A stretch of 64,000 nt of DNA from Arthrobacter sp. 9V (GTDB lineage: Bacteria; Actinomycetota; Actinomycetes; Actinomycetales; Micrococcaceae), in contig NZ_LR732912.1 of NCBI RefSeq assembly GCF_902506065.1, positions 4,359,860 to 4,423,859 of the forward strand, given 5' to 3'. Below are positions 33,417 to 42,200 of this stretch, piece by piece; within the stretch, counting starts at the first letter, position 1; each line of letters begins with the position of its first letter. Both the position numbers and the translations under genes were made by a program. The notes beneath the pieces are model-generated. The model saw only the letters and a list, made by a program, of their open reading frames with translations, was not told the DNA's origin and ran no database searches.

Positions 33417-35207
33417 TCAGCGGGTGTGGTGCGATGCCTGGAGCTCAAACACCGGTGTGGACAGCCCCTCCAGCCGGGCCTTGAGCTGCAGGGCCAGGTA
33501 GTTGGAATAGTGGCGGCTTTGGTGCAGGTTGCCGCCGTGGATCCAGAGGTTGGGCACGTTGGTGGGCTTCCACATGTTGCGAAGTTCTCCCTCCCACGGC
33601 CCGGGGTCCTTGGGGGTATCGGAACCGAAGCCCCAGCACTTGCCTACCCTGTCCGCCACCTCGGGTGAAACGAGGTCCGCGAGCCAGCCGTTCATGGAAC
33701 CGTAGCCGGTGGCGTAGATGATCACGTCGGCTTCCAACTCGGTGCCGTTGTCCATCACCACAGCGTTGCCGGTGATCTTTCTGACCTGACCGTTGGCCAG
33801 CTTCACGCGGCCGTCGATGATGAGCTGGGAGGCCCCGACGTCGATGTAGTAGCCGGAGCCGCGCCGCAGGTACTTAAGGAACAGCCCCGAGCCGTCCACT
33901 CCGAAGTCCAGCTCGAACCCCGCCGCTTCGAGCTGGGAGTAGAAATCGGCGTCGCGCGTGGCCATCTCCTGGTAGACCGGGATCTGGGCGTCCGGGAGGA
34001 TCCGGTACGGCAGCGAGGCGAACAGGAGGTCGGCCTTCTCCGTGGTGACGCCGTTGGCCAGCGCCTTCTCCGAGTAGAGATCACCAAGGGCCAGGTCCAT
34101 GAGGGACTCACTGCGGGCAATGTGGGTGGACGAGCGCTGGATCATGGTGACGTCGGCGCCGTGTTCCCAGAGGTCGGCGCAGATGTCGTGGGCCGAGTTG
34201 TTGGACCCGATCACCACGGCCTTCTTACCTGTCCAGTCACCGCCACCGGGGTGCTTGGAGGAGTGGTACTGCTCCCCCAGGAAGCTCTCGGCACCGTCGA
34301 ACGTTGGCACGTTGGGGTAACCGGAGACGCCCAAGGCGAAGACGAGCTGCTTGGGACGCAAGGTGACCGGCTCGCCGTCTCGGATGACTTGGACGATCCA
34401 TTCCTGGGCGTCTTCGTCGTAGCGGGCGTTGGTGCATTCGGTGCTGGACCAGTAGTTCAGCTCCATGATGCGGGTGTAGTGCTCCAGCCAGTCGCCGATC
34501 TTGTCCTTGGCCGCGAAAACGGGCCAGTCATCCGGGAACTTCAGGTATGGCAGGTGGTCGTACCAGACGGGGTCGTGCAGGTGCAGGGACTTGTACCGAT
34601 TGCGCCAAGAGTCGCCGGGCTTTTCGTTTTTCTCGATGATAATGGTGGGCACGCCGAGCCGGCGGAGCCTAGCGCCGAGGCCGATGCCACCCTGTCCACC
34701 GCCGATAATCACCGTATACGGCTGGTCCTCGTAGCCGAGCCTGGCTTCTTGTTCCTCCTTGAGTTCGAGCCACGACTTGCGACCCTTGCTGATGTGGTGG
34801 GCCACGCCCTTTTCGCGGTTGGGCCCTTTCCTCTCTTCGAAGCCCTTCAGTTCCTGCATGGTGGTGAGCAGGGTCCAGCACTTGCCGTTGCGCAGCCGCA
34901 AGTGTGCGTATCCACGGGCTTGGGAGGTCTCGAAGTTGACCCATGCTTCGCTGTTAGCGGCGTCGCCGGTTGCGTCTTCGGCCAGGATCCAGTTATGTGG
35001 CTGGATATCCTCGAGAGTGGCGTCCAGCATGTTCCTGATCTGGTCCTTGCCCTCGAGCGTCTTGAGATTCCAGGTGAAGGATACAAAGTCGCGCCAATAC
35101 GACTCGTCCTCGAACAATTCCAATGCTGCCTCGGTGTTGCGGCTGCGCAGCGCCTCGTCGAACTGCGCCAGCCACGCCTCGGCTATGCCGTTTGCGGTCT
35201 CAGGCAT
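33417..35207 (-). CDS. Flavin-containing (Baeyer-Villiger-like) monooxygenase with N-terminal SnoaL-like domain
   Basis: 596 residues; the start at 35207 has AAGAGGAG at ideal spacing. Residues 1-about 130 form a SnoaL/NTF2-like domain, then an FAD site (IGGGQGGIGLGARL), a degenerate monooxygenase fingerprint (FLGEQYHSSKHPGG) and a NADP site (VIGSNNSAHDICADLW). Such enzymes oxygenate ketones or heteroatoms. Next to butanediol/acetoin dehydrogenases, a C4 ketone or alcohol metabolite is a reasonable substrate guess. It is first in the minus-strand operon and diverges from the AcoR-like regulator. Confidence 0.85.
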   Translation of the reverse strand: MPETANGIAEAWLAQFDEALRSRNTEAALELFEDESYWRDFVSFTWNLKTLEGKDQIRNMLDATLEDIQPHNWILAEDATGDAANSEAWVNFETSQARGYAHLRLRNGKCWTLLTTMQELKGFEERKGPNREKGVAHHISKGRKSWLELKEEQEARLGYEDQPYTVIIGGGQGGIGLGARLRRLGVPTIIIEKNEKPGDSWRNRYKSLHLHDPVWYDHLPYLKFPDDWPVFAAKDKIGDWLEHYTRIMELNYWSSTECTNARYDEDAQEWIVQVIRDGEPVTLRPKQLVFALGVSGYPNVPTFDGAESFLGEQYHSSKHPGGGDWTGKKAVVIGSNNSAHDICADLWEHGADVTMIQRSSTHIARSESLMDLALGDLYSEKALANGVTTEKADLLFASLPYRILPDAQIPVYQEMATRDADFYSQLEAAGFELDFGVDGSGLFLKYLRRGSGYYIDVGASQLIIDGRVKLANGQVRKITGNAVVMDNGTELEADVIIYATGYGSMNGWLADLVSPEVADRVGKCWGFGSDTPKDPGPWEGELRNMWKPTNVPNLWIHGGNLHQSRHYSNYLALQLKARLEGLSTPVFELQASHHTR

Positions 35208-35383
35208 GTCTCCTCTTTCCATAGCAAGCGATGAGTCATTCCCGCTTCCGTTACACCCGCCCGGATGGTGACTCGTATCACAAGTACATGCCACGGGGGG
35301 TTACAATCGGGTTACACCGACCCCACCCCCTTTTGCTGTGGGGTCTTAGTGGACGGATTCAAAGGCGAATTGGGAGTGGACAC
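35208..35383. promoter_or_regulatory. Divergent promoter region, monooxygenase and AcoR-like gene
   Basis: 176 bases holding both promoters. CGTTACACCCG (35251-35261) and GGTTACACCGA (35310-35320) share GGTTACACC/GTTACACC about 60 bases apart, a possible pair of binding sites for the adjacent regulator. Confidence 0.4.
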
Positions 35384-36691
35384 ATGCGGCACGCGTTGGC
35401 GCCCGATCCTGGGCTACGTTTCTCCTCCCCTCGGGAGTACGCCATGAGACTCCGCAGTGCGCAGGAGGCCACCCTGTCCGGCTCGCCGGATCCCGCGTTC
35501 TCGGCATCGTTGCTTGAGTCGTGGCGCCGCTCCCTGGCGCTGGGGATCAATCCAGAGCGGCACAGCCCGGTGCATCTGCATGACATATCTGAAGCCCGCT
35601 CGTTGGGCGCCACACACCGCCTGGCGTCGGTGGTTCCGCCTTTGTCTCAGATGCTTGCTGATGAGTCCGCCGCCGGCCGTCACCTGCTGATCGTGACTGA
35701 CAGTCAAGGTGAGGTGCTGTGGCGGGTAGGCAGCGGGTCAGCGTTGCGGCTGGCGGACTCGCTGGAGTTCGTTGAAGGTGCAGACTGGTCCGAGTCCGGT
35801 ATCGGCACCAATGCCATCAGTGAAGCGCTTATTACAGGCGGTCCGGCCCAGTTGTTTTCGGCCGAGCACCTAGTCCGGACACACCACGACTGGGCATGCA
35901 CAGCCGCCCCGATCCGTGACCCTTTTAGCGGGGAAATCGTGGGCGTGCTGGATGTTTCCGGACCGATCGATACAGTAACGCCGGACAGCCTGCGGATGGT
36001 GCGTTGCGGCGTCCGGTTAGCGGAGGAATTGCTGAGATCCGCGGGCCCGTCGGCGGAGGCGAGTCCACATACCACCGTCAGGCTTTCCGGTCCCAGCACC
36101 GCCTCCACACTGTTTCTGCGGCTGCTCGGCGACAAGCCCACAGCAGAGCTCGATGGCGGCCGTAGCATTCCAATCACGCTGCGCCGAGCCGAAATACTGG
36201 CTTTACTGGCATCCCGAACACAAGGCTGGAGCGCAGAAGAGCTGGCCTACCAATTGCACGGCGAGGACGGAGCGGCCGCGACAATCCGGACGGAAATGCA
36301 CCGAATCCGCGCGGTGCTGGGTGCGGTGGTGGAACCCAATCCATACCGTTTTGCCGCCGGCGTGCGTGTGATGTCCGACGCAGACGCAGTGGCAGGGTAT
36401 TTGCGGGCCGGCCGCCTCGGAGAAGCATTGGCAGCGTACCCTGCCCGCTTACTCAACCGCTCAACAAATCTGACCGTGGGGCTCATGCGTGACGAATTGA
36501 ATGAGGCAGTTGCGGCCTCCGTCCGTTCCAGCGGAGACGCCGACCTGATCTCACGCTGGTGCGCAAGCGATATGGGCTCCGGCGATATGGCAGCCGCTGC
36601 CGCGTTGACAAACTTGACTGGTCCCTGGGACGCGCGTTTCCAGTTGGTGCGTGCTCGAATGAAAAGGATTGATCAGGAGCTACGGGCGTAA
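35384..36691 (+). CDS. AcoR-like GAF-domain activator without AAA+ domain
   Basis: 435 residues. The N-terminus (LLESWRRSLALGINPERHSP) is typical of AcoR-type regulators, followed by a GAF domain with the hallmark GTNAISEALITGGPAQLFSAEH, split here as GIGTNAIS and AEHLVRTHHDWACTAAPIRDP. Sigma-54-type AcoR proteins next have an AAA+ ATPase; here it is absent and residues about 300-375 form a winged-helix-like region (RRAEILALLASR, then TIRTEMHRIRAVLG) of the OmpR/SARP kind. It is probably an acetoin- or diol-responsive activator of the divergent operon. The start at 35384 follows GGAG. Confidence 0.8.
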   Translation: MRHALAPDPGLRFSSPREYAMRLRSAQEATLSGSPDPAFSASLLESWRRSLALGINPERHSPVHLHDISEARSLGATHRLASVVPPLSQMLADESAAGRHLLIVTDSQGEVLWRVGSGSALRLADSLEFVEGADWSESGIGTNAISEALITGGPAQLFSAEHLVRTHHDWACTAAPIRDPFSGEIVGVLDVSGPIDTVTPDSLRMVRCGVRLAEELLRSAGPSAEASPHTTVRLSGPSTASTLFLRLLGDKPTAELDGGRSIPITLRRAEILALLASRTQGWSAEELAYQLHGEDGAAATIRTEMHRIRAVLGAVVEPNPYRFAAGVRVMSDADAVAGYLRAGRLGEALAAYPARLLNRSTNLTVGLMRDELNEAVAASVRSSGDADLISRWCASDMGSGDMAAAAALTNLTGPWDARFQLVRARMKRIDQELRA

Positions 36692-36990
36692 GCTCGTACG
36701 CAGCGTTTTGGTGCCGCTGATCGGGATGCCAATGGTTTCGTTGTGGCGCTCCCGGCTGAGCACGTCATCCACGAGGGCAAGTGCCAGCGTTCTTGGACTG
36801 GAACTTTCCTCTTCTGAGTTGGACAAAGTTCGACGATCCGGACACCGGTACCTTCCAAGGTCCGGTTCATGGTCACTTTCAGCAGGACGCGGCCAGGCAC
36901 GCTCAACTCCAGCGCAGGCGCACCGTTCCCGGTCACGTCAATTGTCACCAGACTGACCATCAGCACCGCGATGTGTCCCCTCGTCGCCAC
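36680..36990 (-). pseudogene. Possible small gene split by a frameshift
   Basis: On the minus strand two blocks in different frames have coding-like third positions: an upstream block (VSLVTIDVTGNGAPALEL, ending about GVRIVEL) and a downstream block (LALALVDDVLSRERHNETI, ending TLRTSLRP and a stop at 36680). One inserted or missing base near 36830 would join them into a protein of about 100 residues. No family was recognised. The end overlaps the AcoR-like gene by 12 bases. It may instead be chance; the rest of the 346-base gap before mutY shows nothing else. Confidence 0.3.
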
Positions 36991-37037
36991 CTCCCGGGGC
37001 GCCGAGCCGCCCCGCTTCCACTACAGTGGATGGCAGC

Positions 37038-37988
37038 ATGACACTTCCCGATTCAGGCCCGCTGGCAGGCCTCCACCAAGCCCTTGATCAGTGGTTCGCT
37101 GAGACCGCCCGCGACCTCCCGTGGCGGGAGCCTGATTGCAGCCCGTGGGGCATCCTGGTCAGTGAAGTGATGCTGCAGCAAACCCCAGTTGTCCGGGTTC
37201 TTCCGGTGTGGCTGGATTGGATGGAACGCTGGCCCACGCCCGCCCACCTTGCCGATGAAGCGTCCGGCGCAGCCGTCCGCCATTGGGGGCGCCTCGGTTA
37301 TCCACGCCGTGCCTTAAGGCTCCATGCGGCAGCCGTCGCTATCCGTGATCAGCACGGTGGCGAGGTACCTGACAATTATGACGAGCTTCTGGGGTTGCCG
37401 GGCGTCGGTAATTACACAGCGGCCGCCGTCGCAGCTTTCGCTTTTGGCCGCCGCGAAACCGTGGTGGATACCAACATCCGGCGGGTCCATGCACGGCTCA
37501 TCTCCGGCAACGCGCTTCCGGCGCCAGCGTTGACCGCCGCGGAGATGCGCTTGGCTGAGGCCCTCCTGCCCGAGGACCAGGAACTGTCCGTGCGCTGGAA
37601 CGCGTCCGTCATGGAACTCGGCGCCATGGTGTGCAACGCGCGCAGTCCCAAGTGCGTTGAGTGCCCGGTTCGTTCCAGTTGCGCGTGGCTCGCGGCCGGC
37701 GAGCCGCCGCCGTCGTACGTCCCCAAGGGGCAGTCCTGGCACGGCACGGACCGGCAGGTGCGCGGCGCCGTGATGGCCGTCCTCCGTGAAGCTTCCAGCC
37801 CGGTCCCCCGCGAAATGTTCGAGCAAGCGCCGGCAGATCTCGGGTTCGCTCCGTCAGGCGTCGGAATCCCGCTCGCCGCCCTGCACCGTTTGAACTCAGC
37901 GCCCGAGCAACTTGAGCGCGCCCTTGAGGGCCTCTTGTTGGACGGCCTGGCAGAGATGCACGACGGCGGTTTGCGGCTTCCGGCGTAG
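37038..37988 (+). CDS. mutY: A/G-specific adenine glycosylase MutY
   Basis: 316 residues from the ATG at 37038; an in-frame GTG at 37026 is also possible. Helix-hairpin-helix glycosylase: EVMLQQT (catalytic Glu), LPGVGNYTAAAVA, VDTNIRRV (catalytic Asp) and the 4Fe-4S ligand pattern CNARSPKCVECPVRSSC. It removes adenine mispaired with 8-oxoguanine. The C-terminal NUDIX-like recognition domain is reduced, as in other actinobacterial MutY. Confidence 0.95.
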   Translation: MTLPDSGPLAGLHQALDQWFAETARDLPWREPDCSPWGILVSEVMLQQTPVVRVLPVWLDWMERWPTPAHLADEASGAAVRHWGRLGYPRRALRLHAAAVAIRDQHGGEVPDNYDELLGLPGVGNYTAAAVAAFAFGRRETVVDTNIRRVHARLISGNALPAPALTAAEMRLAEALLPEDQELSVRWNASVMELGAMVCNARSPKCVECPVRSSCAWLAAGEPPPSYVPKGQSWHGTDRQVRGAVMAVLREASSPVPREMFEQAPADLGFAPSGVGIPLAALHRLNSAPEQLERALEGLLLDGLAEMHDGGLRLPA

Positions 37989-38110
37989 CGCTCCTCGGGT
38001 GCGGTGTCGGTTTGGCAACGGGCGGCTTTGGAACCGTAACGATGCGAAGCTGTTTGCGTTCCTTGGCCGGATTTCGGGGACACCGGCAGCCCTGGGTCCT
38101 ACCCTGAAGC

Positions 38111-38593
38111 ATGGGCAAAATCGGGCTGGCTTTGACTCTCATGGGGACTGCAGCGCTGCTTCCTGGTTGCGTCGATGAACCCGTGGGATGCCCGGCGATC
38201 GGACACGTAGCCGGCGTTTCCTTGGCCGTCGCGGCCACGTACGCCCCGGATGTTGCTTCACTGAGGTTGAAGGCGTGCCAGGACGGCGTCTGCACTGAGA
38301 AGGACATCATGCTGAACCCCGGCGCTACATCCGTGGACCAGGGCTGCGCCCCGGATGGCGTGTGCTCAGCGACGTCATCGCCGGACGGGACTCTCCAGGG
38401 CTTTCTCGAACTTCCGTCCCTCAGCGAAAGCCCCCTTGAGGCAACCGTGACAGGAACTTCCCCGGATGGCATCGCGCTACCCGTGCGCACAGTGACCTTT
38501 ACACCCAAGGGTGATTACCCCTACGGCGAGCAGTGCGGCCTCGTGATTTCCGCGGGCCTGATGCTGGACGGCGAGGGGTTGCGGCAGCGGTAG
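38111..38593 (+). CDS. Small lipoprotein of unknown function
   Basis: 160 residues. Signal peptide MGKIGLALTLMGTAALLPGC with lipobox LPGC (Cys20), then a secreted domain with several Cys (CPAIG, ACQDGVCTEK, QGCAPDGVC) that may be disulfide-bonded. No known domain. TACCCT lies 5 nt before the ATG, so the transcript may be leaderless or nearly so. Confidence 0.7.
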   Translation: MGKIGLALTLMGTAALLPGCVDEPVGCPAIGHVAGVSLAVAATYAPDVASLRLKACQDGVCTEKDIMLNPGATSVDQGCAPDGVCSATSSPDGTLQGFLELPSLSESPLEATVTGTSPDGIALPVRTVTFTPKGDYPYGEQCGLVISAGLMLDGEGLRQR

Positions 38594-38639
38594 GTTGGGG
38601 CGGCCCTAGGGCGGCAGCCCTAGGGCGGGGCCAGCACCA

Positions 38640-38645
38640 TAGGAT
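38640..38645 (+). promoter_or_regulatory. -10 box of leaderless mepB-like gene
   Basis: TAGGAT, 6-nt spacer to the GTG at 38652; supports the GTG start. Confidence 0.4.
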
Positions 38646-38651
38646 GAGAGG

Positions 38652-39134
38652 GTGCCTGACCATGATGTTCATCCCGACGTAACTGAGGCACTGCGGCATC
38701 TCAGCCAACCAGCCGGAACGTCCTCAACACCGGCGGCCGAGGCCGACAATCTTGAGTACGGCGCCGCCGTCGTCAACCTCGGGCAGGAATTGATCCGGTT
38801 CCGGGTGGGAAAGCTCACCCCCACGAAGGTGGGCTTGTTTGTTGCCGTTTGGCGCCGCGCCAAGGACGGCTCCACTGAGCCCTTCCCCGCCGAAGACGGC
38901 GCTGATTTGCTGGTAATAACAGTCCGGGAAGGCACCAGGGCGGGCTACTTCGCCTTCCCGAAATCGGCGCTGGTCAAGCAAGGAATCGTGTCCGTGAACG
39001 GCACCGGCGGAAAGCGTGGTTTCCGGGTGTATCCACCGTGGTCCGAAGTGAGTAATCGGCAGGCGGTCCGGACCCGGCAATGGCAGTGTGGATACTTCAC
39101 TGAAGGTAGTGCCACATCGGATAATACTCAGTAA
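38652..39134 (+). CDS. MepB-family protein
   Basis: 160 residues, starting at GTG. The body matches MepB-like proteins: YGAAVVNLGQELIRFRVGKLT, split here as LGQELIRFRVGKLT and PTKVGLFVAVW, then FAFPKSALVKQGI and a C-terminal WQCGYF. MepB is known from the staphylococcal mepRAB multidrug locus, but its biochemical role is unclear; no MepA-type efflux gene is nearby. Soluble and cytoplasmic. Confidence 0.75.
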   Translation: MPDHDVHPDVTEALRHLSQPAGTSSTPAAEADNLEYGAAVVNLGQELIRFRVGKLTPTKVGLFVAVWRRAKDGSTEPFPAEDGADLLVITVREGTRAGYFAFPKSALVKQGIVSVNGTGGKRGFRVYPPWSEVSNRQAVRTRQWQCGYFTEGSATSDNTQ

Positions 39135-39168
39135 TCTGACTGTTACTGACATCCGAAAGGCAACCACC

Positions 39169-39969
39169 ATGACCACTACTGATCGGCCGCTGGCACTGGT
39201 CACCGGCGCTTCAAGCGGCATCGGATTGGAGCTGGCGAAGCAGTTCCTCAGCAACGGATTCGACACCTTCATAGTCGCTGAAAATGAAAAGATCCACGCG
39301 GCAGCGGAGGAACTGAAGGGTCTCGGCGGGGAGGTCTATGCAGAACAGATCGACCTCACGGACAGGCAGGGCATGACTCGTTTGCACACGGCGGTCACCA
39401 CCCTGGGCCGGCCGTTGGAAGCAGCCGCCATCAACGCCGGCATAGGAGTGGGCGGTCCATTTGTGGAAACCGACCTTGAAGAGGAACTCAAAACGATCGA
39501 CCTGAATGTCACCTCTACGGTGGTGATCGCCAAGTGGGTTGCTTCGGATATGGTCCAACGCAACAAGGGAAAGATCCTCTTCACCTCCTCGGTCATCTCC
39601 CGGGCCCCGGCACCCTTCCAAGCCATTTACGGTGCGTCCAAGGCCTTTGTGCAGTCCTTCGGGCAGGCGCTGCGAAACGAGTTGAAGGACACCGGAGTGA
39701 GTGTCACCACCCTCCTGCCCGGGCCCACGGAGACGGACTTTTTTGAACGCGCAGAGCTCCTGGACACCAAGGTGGGGGCTGACGAAAAGGATGATCCGGC
39801 ATTGGTTGCCAAACAGGGCTTCAAAGGGCTGATGGACGGGGACGGAAATGTGCTGGGCGGCTCCCTCAAATCCCGCACCATGGGCCTGGGCAGCAACGTC
39901 ATGCCGGACGCCGCAGGAGCCGAATTCAACCGCAAACTCAGCGAGCCAGGATCCGGGAAAGACAAATAA
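39169..39969 (+). CDS. Short-chain dehydrogenase/reductase
   Basis: 266 residues from the ATG at 39169, behind GAAAGG. TGASSGIGLELA cofactor loop, NAGIG, catalytic SSV and YGASKA, then TLLPGPTETDFF. This DltE-like subgroup reduces unspecified carbonyls with NADPH. The following small acidic protein starts 23 bases later and is probably co-expressed. Confidence 0.8.
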   Translation: MTTTDRPLALVTGASSGIGLELAKQFLSNGFDTFIVAENEKIHAAAEELKGLGGEVYAEQIDLTDRQGMTRLHTAVTTLGRPLEAAAINAGIGVGGPFVETDLEEELKTIDLNVTSTVVIAKWVASDMVQRNKGKILFTSSVISRAPAPFQAIYGASKAFVQSFGQALRNELKDTGVSVTTLLPGPTETDFFERAELLDTKVGADEKDDPALVAKQGFKGLMDGDGNVLGGSLKSRTMGLGSNVMPDAAGAEFNRKLSEPGSGKDK

Positions 39970-39992
39970 TCACCAGAACAAAAGGAGTAGTC

Positions 39993-40298
39993 ATGACTCA
40001 ACCCAACGAAGAACAGAACACCGCCGGCGAAGCCGTCGAGGACGTCATCGTTCCGCAGGACGATGCCTTGCCGAATCCCGACCGTTCGGGCCACGGCAAG
40101 ATGCCTGAGGGCATCGACGACGACGTTTACCAGGAAGCCGTGGAACAGGAACGAGTTGCCGCCGGCCTTGCGGACTACGCTCCGAGCGACGTCCCGGACG
40201 CCACCGACCCGCTGCCTCCGGAAGCCTCCGAGGAAGCGGATCTGGCACGACGCGGACTACTGAATACCTCTGACGACGATTCCGAAGAGGATCGCTAG
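39993..40298 (+). CDS. Small acidic protein of unknown function
   Basis: 101 residues, strongly acidic, with an AAGGAG ribosome-binding site. No hydrophobic core is evident; phrases such as GHGKMPEGIDDDVYQEAVEQE suggest a mostly disordered protein with one helix. Such short acidic proteins in Micrococcaceae often accompany stress genes, but nothing in the sequence shows a function. It converges on the araC-type gene. Confidence 0.65.
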   Translation: MTQPNEEQNTAGEAVEDVIVPQDDALPNPDRSGHGKMPEGIDDDVYQEAVEQERVAAGLADYAPSDVPDATDPLPPEASEEADLARRGLLNTSDDDSEEDR

Positions 40299-40322
40299 CG
40301 GATTCCGGTCAGGGCCAGCAGG

Positions 40323-41150
40323 TCATTCAGGAACCGCACCGAACGACTTCCGGTAGCCACTTGGTGTGAAACCCAGGTACTTCCGGAAGTCGTTCGTCAG
40401 GTGGGCGTGGTCCGCATAGCCAAGCTCGACGGCGATCGCGGCAAGGTCCGCCGTTTGGTTGGACCGGGCAAGCTCGGCGGCATCCTGTAGCCTCCGGCGC
40501 CTGATGAGGGCGGAGGGACTCAAACCGACGTACTTTCCGGCGATTCTCTGCAGGGTTCTCGGGGACACTGAAAGACGGGATGCCACGTCCTCCATCAAGA
40601 GCACCTCAGGATCCGTGGCGATCAGGTCCATCATTCGGTTGGCGAGCAAGGCCTCTTCTGACGCAACAAACCCAAGCGAAACCAGCCAGGCAACCAAGGC
40701 TTCCACTGCCCGCTCGCGGCGAGCGCCGGCGTCGTGAGTGTCATCCAAACCCATGGCACCACCCTTGGCCGCCGTCATGGCTGCCGATACGGGTCCGTGA
40801 AGATCCGTGAGAGCCAGCACCGCTTCCTGGTCACGGAGAGCTGCGGGATTGTCGGTAAACAGTGGCACGGCGGCGGGACGGAGTAGCGCGCCGACTGCCC
40901 AGCCTTGGCCCGTCAGGTCACGGTAAGAGGCCCGGGTTGTTGGCCCGGAGAACTCCACCCCGTCTCCTTGAACCACCAGATTGGACGTTGGGTAGGCGAT
41001 CACGTGTTGCCGTGATGAGCGGCCGGGCTCGATGTTCCACTCCGGAATCCAAAACCACTGCACCAGGTGGGCAACGGAGGCGGGGGCGGGAAATCGGTGG
41101 AAGGTGGGCAGCCGCGCGGGATAAAGGATGCCCTTGAACGAGCCTTCCAT
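40323..41150 (-). CDS. AraC-family transcriptional regulator
   Basis: 275 residues, AAAGG before the ATG. The N-terminal beta domain (residues about 1-150, AHLVQWFWIPEW) resembles the DUF6597 sensor domain; the C-terminal AraC domain has both helix-turn-helix motifs (VASRLSVSPRTLQRIAGKYV, then LAAIAVELGYADHAHLTNDF). It diverges from the VOC protein gene at 41230, which is the most likely target. Confidence 0.88.
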   Translation of the reverse strand: MEGSFKGILYPARLPTFHRFPAPASVAHLVQWFWIPEWNIEPGRSSRQHVIAYPTSNLVVQGDGVEFSGPTTRASYRDLTGQGWAVGALLRPAAVPLFTDNPAALRDQEAVLALTDLHGPVSAAMTAAKGGAMGLDDTHDAGARRERAVEALVAWLVSLGFVASEEALLANRMMDLIATDPEVLLMEDVASRLSVSPRTLQRIAGKYVGLSPSALIRRRRLQDAAELARSNQTADLAAIAVELGYADHAHLTNDFRKYLGFTPSGYRKSFGAVPE

Positions 41151-41216
41151 CAGAGCCTTTCCCGTGGAGGATCAAAGCTGTCGCAAATCTGCAAGCGCCA
41201 CGGGGCAAGGCACCCG

Positions 41217-41222
41217 TAGCGT
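41217..41222 (+). promoter_or_regulatory. -10 box of leaderless VOC gene
   Basis: TAGCGT with a 7-nt spacer to the ATG at 41230. Confidence 0.4.
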
Positions 41223-41229
41223 CGTAACC

Positions 41230-41742
41230 ATGACAGATACTACAAGCACAGAGTCCATCACAGCAGCGCACGGTGAGCACACCACGCACGGCATACCCAA
41301 CGGCCTGACCAGCCTCACACCGTTCCTCGCCGTCCCCAACGCCAGGGAAGCAATCGCGTTCTACCGCGATGTATTTGGAGCGCGGGTTGTTGGCGAGACC
41401 GAGATGGGAGGGGTGGTGGTGCATGCCGAACTCGACTTCGGCAACGGCCACCTACAGCTTGGCGAGCCCAGCCCGGAATATCACTTGGTTCCGTCGCCCA
41501 GTGGCGAGGACGATTGCTACTCCCTGGGACTGTACTGCCAGGACGCCGACGGTCTGGTCAAAAAGGCGGAGCAGGCCGGAGCCACCATCCGCGAGCCGCT
41601 GTCCACGTTCGTTTCGGGTGACCGCTATGCGAGCATCCGCGATCCGTTCGGCGTCCGCTGGTCCATCATGACGCGAGTAGAGGACCTCTCAGAAGAAGAG
41701 AGCAACCGCCGCGTTGATGAGTGGGCCGCACAGCAGGGCTGA
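41230..41742 (+). CDS. VOC-family (glyoxalase/PhnB-like) protein 1
   Basis: 170 residues. Vicinal-oxygen-chelate fold with the PhnB-like pattern LTPFLAVPNAREAIAFYRDV and DPFGVRWSIMTR near the C-terminus. Such proteins bind a metal or small ligand and include glyoxalases, resistance proteins and epimerases; the exact reaction cannot be told. Divergent from the AraC-type gene. Its 3' end runs into GC-rich repeats. Confidence 0.8.
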   Translation: MTDTTSTESITAAHGEHTTHGIPNGLTSLTPFLAVPNAREAIAFYRDVFGARVVGETEMGGVVVHAELDFGNGHLQLGEPSPEYHLVPSPSGEDDCYSLGLYCQDADGLVKKAEQAGATIREPLSTFVSGDRYASIRDPFGVRWSIMTRVEDLSEEESNRRVDEWAAQQG

Positions 41743-41834
41743 ACCCGGGCCAAGGCAGCGCCCCGGCACCCGGCGCCGGGCCAAGGCTGAGCCCGGGCCA
41801 GGGCCCCGCCCCGGTGAGGGCCCCGCCCCGGTGA
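41738..41834. repeat. GC-rich short repeats between convergent VOC genes
   Basis: The 17-base unit GGGCCCCGCCCCGGTGA occurs twice head to tail (41801-41817, 41818-41834), and a longer degenerate unit beginning GCTGAACCCGGGCCAAGGC recurs at 41786 as GCTGAGCCCGGGCCAGGGC. Probably slippage-derived; may also terminate transcription. Confidence 0.7.
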
Positions 41835-41838
41835 GGCC

Positions 41839-42198
41839 TTAGCTGAGGCAGAGGCAGAACGGGTGTCCGGCGGGGTCGAGGAACACCCTGAACGTTTCGC
41901 CCGGCTGGTGGTCCGCTTTGCTCGCACCAAGGGACAGGGCAACTTCCTCACCCTTGTCCAGATCCTCCACCACCATGTCCAGGTGCATCTGTTGCGGAAT
42001 GGTCTGACCGGGCCACACCGGAGGCTGGTACACCTCTACTTGCTGGAAGGAGATGCAATTGCTGCCGTCGGCGGGACGGATATCGAACCAGTCACCTTTG
42101 TCCTCGATTTCCCAGCCAAACAGCTCGCCGTAGAAGGCGGCCAACGCACCAGCGTCTGGGCAATCGATCACTACACTCGGGTATTTAGCTATAGCCAT
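41839..42198 (-). CDS. VOC-family (glyoxalase-like) protein 2
   Basis: 119 residues. A single VOC module: YPSVVIDCPDAGALAAFY at the N-terminus, QMHLDMVVEDLDKGEEVAL in the middle and DPAGHPFCLCL at the end, typical of actinobacterial glyoxalase-like domain proteins. Starts 2 bases after the stop of the DUF4235 gene, so the two are coupled. Function unknown. Confidence 0.8.
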   Translation of the reverse strand: MAIAKYPSVVIDCPDAGALAAFYGELFGWEIEDKGDWFDIRPADGSNCISFQQVEVYQPPVWPGQTIPQQMHLDMVVEDLDKGEEVALSLGASKADHQPGETFRVFLDPAGHPFCLCLS

Positions 42199-42200
42199 TG

